Below, in pieces: positions 5,122 through 11,503 of a DNA stretch of 20,410 bases. The translations under genes were made by a program, and so were the position numbers. The notes beneath the pieces were generated by a model that was not told the origin of the DNA, ran no database searches, and saw only the letters and a program-made list of their open reading frames with translations. The first letter of the stretch is position 1; every line of letters starts with the position of its first letter. Origin of the DNA: a virus. Location: IMG/VR virus record IMGVR_UViG_3300019487_000967, positions 1-20,410 of that record. The stretch is one strand, 5' to 3'.

Positions 5122-7428
5122 GGATTACGTGACGAAGCTATTAATGCACTTCGTAGAGTATTTGGCCGTAAAAGAGATGAAATAGATAAAGCTCTTTCGC
5201 CATCTCTAGAAGCAGAAAGAAATCTACCGTCTTCTCTTACTTCAATGTGGGGCAGAGATGATATTGGTGGCCTTCTTACGCTTTCACAAAATTTGATGGA
5301 TAGATACGCTGACGCGGAGTCCATGAAAGAATACCCTGACATCGCGTGCTTTGCAGGTGACTCAATAGTTTATACTACAGATGGTTCAATGGTAAAACCA
5401 GTTACAATTGAATCACTCGCTTTTGATGATGCCGCTGTTTCAATTTTAGTTTACGATAGAGAATCTTGTAGAATAACGAAGGCACCAGCTATTGCACCAA
5501 GATTAACTGGTATAAATCAAACTATATATAAGATACCACTTTCTAATGGATCTAAACTTCGTGTCACCAAAGATCACAAAATTCTTCATAGAGAAAAAGG
5601 TTATGTAAACGCAGAGACATTACAACCCGGCGACGAAGTAGTTAGTATGTATCCTGGCTTTAATGTTAACTCTATGAGTTTCTTAATGCATCATCGTTGT
5701 GGCTATACTACAGTTTTAGCTGCACCAGAAGAAGATGGAACTTCGCGTGTTTTTGATGTTACAACTGAAACACATAACTTAATTGTTAACGGTGTAGTCT
5801 GTCATAATTCTGCATTCTTTTATTTTGCTAATGATTCTACGCAACCAGATATAGATACTGGTCGAACTATTTGGGTCACTTCGCAAGATGAATCAACTAA
5901 AAATGCAGCCGATATTTTAATTAAAAAGAAACTTCGTTTAGAAGAAGAGTTATTTCCGATAGCATATGAATTAAGTTGTTACGGAAATTCATTTTCCGAG
6001 GTATTAATTAATGAGAATGGTGTAGTTGCACTCAATGCGTTACCCCCACCCACAGTGCGTAGAATCGAAAGAGCAGATGGTGCGCTTATTGGTTATATCC
6101 AAGATGTTACTGGAAAATTTACTGAAGACACCAAGAATATGAAAGCAGCTCTTGCCGGAAAAGGTGTAGTTCCAGAGCATGTTGCTATGTTTGAAGACTG
6201 GCAAGTAATACATATGCGTTTAAGAGGTACAGAACGCAAGAGTACTTACGGGCGCGGTATAGGAGATAACGCAAGATGGATATGGAAACGATTAGTATTA
6301 CTTGAAGACGCCGTGATGATTCATCGGCTTTTACGAAGTCCTAGCCGTTTTGTTTACACCGTCGATGTAACAGATGTTCCCCCTGATAAAGTTGATTCTT
6401 TTTTAAGAAAAACTAAAATGGAAATTAACAAAAAACCGCTCGTTAATCCAACAAAGAATCAATTAGATTTAAGATTTAATCCTTTGTCCAACGATGAGAA
6501 CGTGCTACTTGCAAGTAGAGATGGAAAGCCTTTAGCAACTGTTCAAACTCTTCAGGGACCAATCTATTCTCACATGGAAGATATTAATTACTTTAAGAGA
6601 ATGCTGCATGGTTGCTTAATGGTTCCGAGGAATTATTTAGGTCAAGAGGGTGCAATACCACAAAAGTCTATTTTGTCATCTGAAGATGTACGGGCGGCAA
6701 AAACTACTTTAACCATTCAAAAAGAAATTAAATTAGGTATCGAACAATTAATTCTAATTGATAAAGCTGCTAGACAAAAAAATCCGTATGAAGTTGATTT
6801 TACAGTTCATATGACAGTGCCATCTGGTATCTATGAACTTGCTCAAATGGAATTAAGAAACGCTAGAGCTGATTTTGCTAGTAGAGTAATGCCACATATG
6901 AGTCAAGAGTGGGTTCGTAGATTCGTATTTAAGCTATCTGATGAAGAGATCGCGGCACTCGATAAACAAACAGATAAAGAGTTCAAAATTCAGTTAGATA
7001 GACAAATGCAACAAATGAAAGCGCAAGCAGAAATTCAGCAATCTATGGCAATGCAACAGCAACAATTAGCTATGCAACAGCAGTCAGAATTACAAGGAAA
7101 TGCACCTCCTGGTAGCACACCAGACGGTCCTATGCCTTTAATGCCAGGAAATGATTTACCAAGGACAGCATTAGAGATGAAAATAATTGACAATCAAAAA
7201 CGTATTGAAGAAAAACGCCGCAAAGAGACAGATTCTAGGTTGGCTGAACTAGAAGATAAGTATAATGATTTATTAGTTACCGATCGCGCGTTCGCTAAGA
7301 AACTAGCTGAACGTCAAGATTTTATACAAGAAGTAAAAGATGCTGCTTTATATAAGAGTAATGGTGTGATACATGCTGTGCCATCACATAACGGTCACAG
7401 CAATGGTATTCCAAGATATGAACTTTAA
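5119..7428 (+). CDS. Portal vertex protein (T4 gp20-like) containing an in-frame intein
   Basis: 769 aa precursor. The exteins (1-76 and 231-769, 615 aa after splicing) match the T4 gp20 portal family: the YPDIA...SAFFYFANDST segment (T4-like YPEI..AL..YADEAT), LLEDAVMIHRLLRSPSRFVYTVDV, a segment with DINYFKRMLHGCLMVPRNYL, and SSEDVRAAKTTLTIQKEI. The portal forms the dodecameric ring at one capsid vertex, through which DNA is packaged and to which the tail attaches. A Gln/Met-rich stretch (about 630-665) and a helical, charged C-terminal region follow. An intein occupies 77-230 and must be removed to restore the conserved segment. GAAAGG lies upstream of the ATG within a bulged stem. The stop overlaps the next gene (TAATG). 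Confidence 0.93.
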   Translation: MGLRDEAINALRRVFGRKRDEIDKALSPSLEAERNLPSSLTSMWGRDDIGGLLTLSQNLMDRYADAESMKEYPDIACFAGDSIVYTTDGSMVKPVTIESLAFDDAAVSILVYDRESCRITKAPAIAPRLTGINQTIYKIPLSNGSKLRVTKDHKILHREKGYVNAETLQPGDEVVSMYPGFNVNSMSFLMHHRCGYTTVLAAPEEDGTSRVFDVTTETHNLIVNGVVCHNSAFFYFANDSTQPDIDTGRTIWVTSQDESTKNAADILIKKKLRLEEELFPIAYELSCYGNSFSEVLINENGVVALNALPPPTVRRIERADGALIGYIQDVTGKFTEDTKNMKAALAGKGVVPEHVAMFEDWQVIHMRLRGTERKSTYGRGIGDNARWIWKRLVLLEDAVMIHRLLRSPSRFVYTVDVTDVPPDKVDSFLRKTKMEINKKPLVNPTKNQLDLRFNPLSNDENVLLASRDGKPLATVQTLQGPIYSHMEDINYFKRMLHGCLMVPRNYLGQEGAIPQKSILSSEDVRAAKTTLTIQKEIKLGIEQLILIDKAARQKNPYEVDFTVHMTVPSGIYELAQMELRNARADFASRVMPHMSQEWVRRFVFKLSDEEIAALDKQTDKEFKIQLDRQMQQMKAQAEIQQSMAMQQQQLAMQQQSELQGNAPPGSTPDGPMPLMPGNDLPRTALEMKIIDNQKRIEEKRRKETDSRLAELEDKYNDLLVTDRAFAKKLAERQDFIQEVKDAALYKSNGVIHAVPSHNGHSNGIPRYEL
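5347..5808 (+). other. Mini-intein in the portal protein (154 aa, no endonuclease domain)
   Basis: Residues 77-230 of the portal precursor. The intein starts with C77 (CFAGDSIV, block A). It has a block B pattern RVTKDHKIL with T150 and H153, a block F segment (FDVTTETHNLIVNGV) and ends with VVCHN before S231, giving penultimate His, terminal Asn and a +1 Ser nucleophile. All residues needed for standard class 1 protein splicing are present. The short distance between blocks B and F leaves no room for a LAGLIDADG or HNH homing domain, so it is a mini-intein. Removal joins ...YPDIA to SAFFYF..., restoring a conserved gp20 helix. Activity is inferred from intact motifs. Confidence 0.93.
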
Positions 7429-7781
7429 TGTTACCAGATGATCCGAAACTCAAAGAGTTGATTCATCGTTATGATATGGCTTTTAGGAGCCACAGAAAAT
7501 TTCTATTAGAATTATTTAAATTATATTTAAAAGATAATGTACCAGACACTGTAAGGACAGCAATATTACAACAAGCCGCGCATGAATCTGAAACAAAAGT
7601 TAAAGATATGTGCGCTGAATTAAGTGAATATTGTTGGTCTGTAGTTCCTTATTCTAAGGATCCAGAACATTTAGAACAAATAAATAAATTACGTGACGAG
7701 ATAAATAAAAGAATTTTAAATAATCAAAAAGAAGAAAGAATAATTATTACAAGGATGGATGGAAGAACGCATGTTAAATAA
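7428..7781 (+). CDS. Hypothetical helical protein, 117 aa
   Basis: The ATG overlaps the portal stop codon (TAATG), so coupled translation with the portal is likely. The protein is almost wholly helical, with charged amphipathic stretches (LKELIHRYDMAFRSHRKFLL, EQINKLRDEINKRIL). No family is recognised. T4-type phages carry small prohead core genes after the portal gene, so a head-core or chaperone role would fit the position, but this protein does not visibly resemble gp67 or gp68. Confidence 0.75.
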   Translation: MLPDDPKLKELIHRYDMAFRSHRKFLLELFKLYLKDNVPDTVRTAILQQAAHESETKVKDMCAELSEYCWSVVPYSKDPEHLEQINKLRDEINKRILNNQKEERIIITRMDGRTHVK

Positions 7782-7950
7782 TATGGATATTAGACAATTA
7801 TGTCCTGATTGTGCTAAGAGGAATACTACAACTATTGGTGAACTCTCGTCATTAGTTGGTAAAAATGAAAGTGACAAGAATATAGCAATATTTCTATACT
7901 CTTGTCGCTTTAATCATAAGTGGGAGAAAAGACTAGAAAATAAAGTCTAA
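7771..7950 (+). CDS. Small zinc-ribbon-like protein
   Basis: About 59 aa. Two metal-ligand pairs are visible: CPDC near the N-terminus and CRFNHKW near the C-terminus (C-x2-C and C-x3-H), typical of a small zinc knuckle or ribbon. The start is uncertain. ATG at 7759 has a ribosome binding site too close to it. ATG at 7771 has AAGGATGGAAG at suitable distance and is preferred. ATG at 7783, just past the upstream stop, is also possible. The ligand-bearing part is the same in each case. It overlaps the end of the preceding gene and is the last gene of the rightward cluster. Function unknown. Confidence 0.65.
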   Translation: MLNNMDIRQLCPDCAKRNTTTIGELSSLVGKNESDKNIAIFLYSCRFNHKWEKRLENKV

Positions 7951-7961
7951 TCTGTTCCGGG

Positions 7962-8309
7962 TTAAGGTAGTGGTAATACACTCTTAACTAGTTTAGCTAT
8001 GAATACAGCAAAAATTTCCGCTGATGTTTCTAATACTTTCTTAACAGATTTTGAGAAGTTTTCGGCAACAATTGACATGCCCATTACTTTTAGAGATGCT
8101 ACTTGGGCTTTAATATGGTCTTCAAGATTACCAACGTCTTCATTTTTTAGCTTTCTAATAGTTAGCTTACTAAACATTTTTGCACAGTCTTTAAGACCAT
8201 CAACTACCTGTGGTTGTAGTTGATCCCAAGTTGAGTCTAAGTCTGCTTTTACCTGATTAAGAATTTTATCTTCTAATTCTTTTTGTAGAGCTTCAAAATC
8301 AAATTCCAT
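7962..8309 (-). CDS. Hypothetical helical protein, 115 aa
   Basis: The N-terminal half is acidic and helical (FEALQKELEDKIL...). The C-terminal half is helical with a moderately hydrophobic last segment (AEIFAVFIAKLVKSVLPLP) that might associate with membrane. It lies two bases after the lipoprotein gene and is probably cotranscribed with it. The pair is placed like a small lysis or envelope cassette, but this protein lacks the N-terminal anchor expected of an inner-membrane spanin. The family is unrecognised. Confidence 0.7.
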   Translation of the reverse strand: MEFDFEALQKELEDKILNQVKADLDSTWDQLQPQVVDGLKDCAKMFSKLTIRKLKNEDVGNLEDHIKAQVASLKVMGMSIVAENFSKSVKKVLETSAEIFAVFIAKLVKSVLPLP

Positions 8310-8311
8310 AA

Positions 8312-8557
8312 TTATTTGTTACCTTCTTTATCTAGTTTTTCAAAGTATTCTAATCTATCTTGCCAGCGTTTTAGAGTCTTTAATTTAATATCGCGGTCCT
8401 CACTAGATAACGCAGGATCATGTAGATAATACCCAGTAAGATCGGGATTAACTGCGTCAAAAGTTTTTCTATCTGCTTCGAGATAAGCAGTTGAAATATT
8501 AGTTGCCGAGCATCCCATTGGTAAAGATAAGAGAATAATCAATAGTAATTTCTTCAT
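8312..8557 (-). CDS. Small predicted lipoprotein, 81 aa
   Basis: The N-terminus MKKLLLIILLSLPMGCS is a lipoprotein signal peptide with lipobox LPMGC, so C16 should be lipidated after cleavage. The mature part contains the pattern ADRKTFDAV..DLTGYYLHDPALS.......LKTLKRWQDRL, which recalls small phage proteins found near lysis genes. I cannot name the family with certainty. The start has AAAGGAG upstream. It could be an outer-membrane spanin subunit, but mature o-spanins are usually proline-rich and this one is not, so the role remains open. Confidence 0.75.
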   Translation of the reverse strand: MKKLLLIILLSLPMGCSATNISTAYLEADRKTFDAVNPDLTGYYLHDPALSSEDRDIKLKTLKRWQDRLEYFEKLDKEGNK

Positions 8558-8676
8558 ATGTTGTATCTCCTTTAATACTATAGTAACAAAATAATAACGA
8601 AAAATAAAGCTTTAATGTGGTTATTTTGCTAGAATTAAATAGTTACTTATGAGTTATTAATTAGGAGAAAAACAGA
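8558..8676. promoter_or_regulatory. Divergent intergenic region, probable promoters for the lipoprotein and protease genes
   Basis: This 119-base, very AT-rich gap separates two outward-facing genes and must supply transcription starts for at least one. Facing each gene is a copy of a GTTACT-type element: GTTACTATAGTAT on the minus strand (8587-8575) and GTTACTTATGAGT on the plus strand (8642-8654), both about 20-25 bases before the start codon. A related GTTACTATATCTAA precedes the second tail tube gene. No convincing sigma70 -35/-10 pair is seen. The element is a candidate only. Confidence 0.4.
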
Positions 8677-9648
8677 ATGAATCGCTCTTACGTTGCATTA
8701 TCCCTTAGTCTGGTCTCCTCAATATTAACATGGCTTTGTTTAGGTTTAGTATTTAATAAAAATAATCAGAATATTAATCAATCAGTTGCTGTAGCACATG
8801 TTGATAGCAATTCAATTGTAGAAGAAAAATTAGAAAATTATCCATCAGACGAAATTGCTTTAAAAGCACTTAAGACAGTTGTACGTATAAGAAAGATTAG
8901 ATCTCCAATGGAAGGTAATAGCGGCGGTTCAGGTGTCATAATTCATAGTCAACCGTACGCAGAACAAAATAATAAAATATTATACTATAATTATATATTA
9001 ACTTGTGCTCATGTAATGGAAGACGATAAGAATTGTTTTATTGATAGATTTAAATATTATGATAATAAATATATAGTAGCAGTTTCTTCACATCCTGCCC
9101 AACTAGTAATGATAGATTTTGTAGAAGATATTGCCATGCTAGAGGTTAAAACTACTGAGGCGATTAACGAAGTAGCGCCACTTATTAAAAATCTAGAGGA
9201 CATGAGAATATTTGATCCTGTATATACTATTGGCTGTCCAATGCTTGAGCCTCCAATTATAACATTAGGAAATATTGGTAGTCTAGATGTCAGAGGGAAT
9301 ATATCTTCAACTGCGCCAGCCTATTTTGGAAACTCAGGTGGTGGTTTGTTTAATAAAAGAGGTGAATTATTAGGTTTACTTTCGAGAATAAGCGGAAGAT
9401 CGCCTTCAAGTCTTTATACTAATTTAACACTTAGTGTTTCAATAAATAAGATTAAAACATTATTAGATCTTAATGGGTTTGGTTATGTAATGGACCTAAA
9501 AGATGGGTCATCGATAAAAGATCAATTAAAAGTAAGAGAATTAGCCAAACAATTACTGGATATTGAAGAAAAAGCTAAAGCTCAGAAAGAAGCTGTTGAA
9601 AGAATGAAGGAACTACTCAAGCCCGGAACAGAGAAGAAACAATACTAA
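8677..9648 (+). CDS. Membrane-anchored trypsin-like serine protease
   Basis: 323 aa. An N-terminal hydrophobic segment (about 5-26) acts as a signal peptide or anchor. Then comes a chymotrypsin/Deg-type peptidase domain with a complete triad: H112 in LTCAHVM, D151 in EDIAMLEVK and S220 in GNSGGGLF. GSGVIIHS begins the barrel as in Deg proteases. There is no PDZ domain. Instead, the C-terminus (about 268-315) is a charged helix rich in Lys, Glu and Leu. The enzyme should act outside the cytoplasmic membrane. Substrates are unknown; processing of envelope proteins, or host envelope modification late in infection, is possible. GGAG ten bases before the ATG supports the start. Its stop codon abuts the convergent oxygenase gene with no space between. 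Confidence 0.9.
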   Translation: MNRSYVALSLSLVSSILTWLCLGLVFNKNNQNINQSVAVAHVDSNSIVEEKLENYPSDEIALKALKTVVRIRKIRSPMEGNSGGSGVIIHSQPYAEQNNKILYYNYILTCAHVMEDDKNCFIDRFKYYDNKYIVAVSSHPAQLVMIDFVEDIAMLEVKTTEAINEVAPLIKNLEDMRIFDPVYTIGCPMLEPPIITLGNIGSLDVRGNISSTAPAYFGNSGGGLFNKRGELLGLLSRISGRSPSSLYTNLTLSVSINKIKTLLDLNGFGYVMDLKDGSSIKDQLKVRELAKQLLDIEEKAKAQKEAVERMKELLKPGTEKKQY

Positions 9649-10293
9649 TCAAACCAACCAAGTAACTACAGCATATTTTGTGCCTGAAAGAATTGGCAGA
9701 GATTCGTGTGGGTACATAAATTCTGATGGAAACATTAGAATATCGCCCACATCTGGTTTAAGCATCATACCGTGTCTTGGGAAGTTTAATTCACCGCCAG
9801 TGTAATTATTGTTTAGATAAATTAGCATAGAAAGTCTTCTTCTATTAAACTTATCTGAGTTGTAAATGATGTCCACATGGGGGCCAAAGAATTGCCCCGC
9901 TTCATATTTTAAAAGCTCATAACCTGTATCGTGCGATAGCACACAATCTTTATTAATTTGTCGATATAATTGAGATGCATTAGCAACAAAGGACGCTATA
10001 CAATTTTGAAATCTCTCCAAGCTTGGATCTCTCGAAGAGTGAATAAACATATTTTGACTTGATCTAAAATTAGTATCTTGATAAGCATTATTGCCATTAA
10101 CAACGGTTGCTTGAAAAAATAGATCTGGTCTTTGCTTAGAAAATTCTATTAATTCTTCTCCAAATGGAAACATTCGATTAAGAACGATAATAAATCCTTT
10201 ATCTTCAAGAAAATAATCAACTGTCTTAGAGAACTCTTTACCCTCTAAATCTAATAAACTAGAAAATGAAGCTTTTTGTTCTAAGACAGCCAT
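9649..10293 (-). CDS. 2-oxoglutarate/Fe(II)-dependent oxygenase (prolyl hydroxylase-like), copy 2
   Basis: 214 aa. The double-stranded beta-helix signature is complete: H139 and D141 in FGPHVDII and H196 in YPHESLPI as the iron triad, with K206 in GTKYAVVTW as the expected 2-oxoglutarate carboxylate ligand. YTGGELNFP and GDILMFPS are typical of the P4H/2OG-FeII_Oxy family. These enzymes hydroxylate protein side chains or nucleic acid bases; the form here is closest to prolyl hydroxylase-like phage enzymes. It is a tandem paralog of the next upstream gene, with equal length and identical catalytic positions, and overlaps it by 13 bases. It is last in the leftward tail cluster. Confidence 0.9.
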   Translation of the reverse strand: MAVLEQKASFSSLLDLEGKEFSKTVDYFLEDKGFIIVLNRMFPFGEELIEFSKQRPDLFFQATVVNGNNAYQDTNFRSSQNMFIHSSRDPSLERFQNCIASFVANASQLYRQINKDCVLSHDTGYELLKYEAGQFFGPHVDIIYNSDKFNRRRLSMLIYLNNNYTGGELNFPRHGMMLKPDVGDILMFPSEFMYPHESLPILSGTKYAVVTWLV

Positions 10294-10925
10294 GATACCG
10301 CACTATATTTAGTTCCTTTAGTGACTGGAAGAGAGGCGTGGGGATAACAAAAGTTAGATGGAAACATTAATATTGTTCCAGCTTTTGGTTTTAACTTAAC
10401 ATTTTGTTTACTAAATAGTAATTCGCCACCCTCATAGTTATCATTAATATAAAATATAATAGAAAGAACACGCTTACTAAATTCAGCATGGCCTTTTATG
10501 GTATCAACATGCATTTTAAATTCTTGCCCAACTTCATAACGAAGTAAATCAAGTGAAGACATCTCATCTACTACTATAAAATCATTATGTGTTCTATAAA
10601 CTTTTAAAGTGATATCTACCAAACCACGCAATATTTCTTCAAATTTTGCATAATTTTCATCTAAACCACCAAGAAGTGGTAAACCGCTGTTTGAGCGAAT
10701 ATTTTGGTCAATAAATGCTTCATGCTTATAATTATTTGCTATTGTAGCATCTTTCCAATGATCTTTTGAGGAAGTTACTTCAATAAGCTTATCGCCAAAA
10801 TTAAATGCATCTTCTATTAATAAGATAGTATCATTACAAAGAAATCTTACTCTTGCTTCTTTATCATATACTATATCATCTATTTTATAATTTAATCCCA
10901 GCTTTCCTTCTCTTTCTAAATTCAT
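10281..10925 (-). CDS. 2-oxoglutarate/Fe(II)-dependent oxygenase (prolyl hydroxylase-like), copy 1
   Basis: 214 aa, with iron ligands H139 and D141 (FKMHVDTI) and H196 (YPHASLPV) and the 2-oxoglutarate ligand K206 (GTKYSAVSW), at exactly the residue numbers of its downstream paralog. NYEGGELLF and GTILMFPS are family hallmarks. Outside the catalytic core the two copies have diverged strongly, which suggests an old duplication with separate substrates, or one enzyme for each of two sites. The ATG overlaps the stop of the Cys-cluster gene (ATGA), placing it in the same translational unit as the virion genes upstream. A virion protein is therefore a plausible substrate (inference). Confidence 0.9.
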   Translation of the reverse strand: MNLEREGKLGLNYKIDDIVYDKEARVRFLCNDTILLIEDAFNFGDKLIEVTSSKDHWKDATIANNYKHEAFIDQNIRSNSGLPLLGGLDENYAKFEEILRGLVDITLKVYRTHNDFIVVDEMSSLDLLRYEVGQEFKMHVDTIKGHAEFSKRVLSIIFYINDNYEGGELLFSKQNVKLKPKAGTILMFPSNFCYPHASLPVTKGTKYSAVSWLS

Positions 10926-11503
10926 TCAGCGAATCCTTTAACATATAATTTTAAGCGTTTAAATTTTGCGCTATTAAATACAACAGTTCCTGTAAGACCT
11001 TGCCCTGGTGCAACTAGGGTTAAGCCCTCCGTTATTCCACCAGTCATTGATAAACTTACAATATCAGGAAATAGTTTATAAACAGAAATACTGCCAACCA
11101 TAGACATAACAATCGAATCATCTGTATTTCCCGTAAGTTTTAGTATTAATTTCTCACCAGGATTCTTATAAACTGTGGCTTCTCCATTTTTATATGCAAT
11201 TTCTTTTCCATCAACTAGGACACCTAAATCTGATTTTTCTACTAATTTATTATCCACTGCTAAAGAATTAAATTTCTTTTTAACGTGACAATCACAACCT
11301 GGCCCACCTTGTGGGCACTGGCAATCATAGCAGATAAAACCGATTATTTCTGGATCGCTTTTTTCCCTTTCTTTTCTTATCCATACTGCATGAGGATGTT
11401 TACTGTCGGGATTTTCTAAATCACATTCTACGGGAAAACCACCACCAACCATTTCCATGGAATAAAGTGTTCCGTCTTCTTTATAACCAAAATATTGTCT
11501 CAT
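10922..11503 (-). CDS. Hypothetical protein with a Cys cluster, 193 aa, in the tail cluster
   Basis: The N-terminal part (about 1-57) is followed by a tight cysteine cluster, C58-x2-C61-x-C63-x6-C70-x-C72-H73, within CYDCQCPQGGPGCDCH. It could bind a metal or be disulfide cross-linked. The C-terminal part (about 80-190) appears to be all-beta, with short Gly- and Thr-containing strands. The ATG overlaps the stop of the 820-aa virion protein gene (TAATG), and its own stop overlaps the first oxygenase gene. Position suggests a tail, fibre or fibre-assembly protein. No family is recognised. Confidence 0.75.
   Translation of the reverse strand: MRQYFGYKEDGTLYSMEMVGGGFPVECDLENPDSKHPHAVWIRKEREKSDPEIIGFICYDCQCPQGGPGCDCHVKKKFNSLAVDNKLVEKSDLGVLVDGKEIAYKNGEATVYKNPGEKLILKLTGNTDDSIVMSMVGSISVYKLFPDIVSLSMTGGITEGLTLVAPGQGLTGTVVFNSAKFKRLKLYVKGFAE

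Noticed and set aside
7962-8557. Two-component spanin pair
   Set aside because: The lipoprotein fits an outer component only loosely, and the 115-aa partner lacks an N-terminal transmembrane anchor, so the call is not supported.
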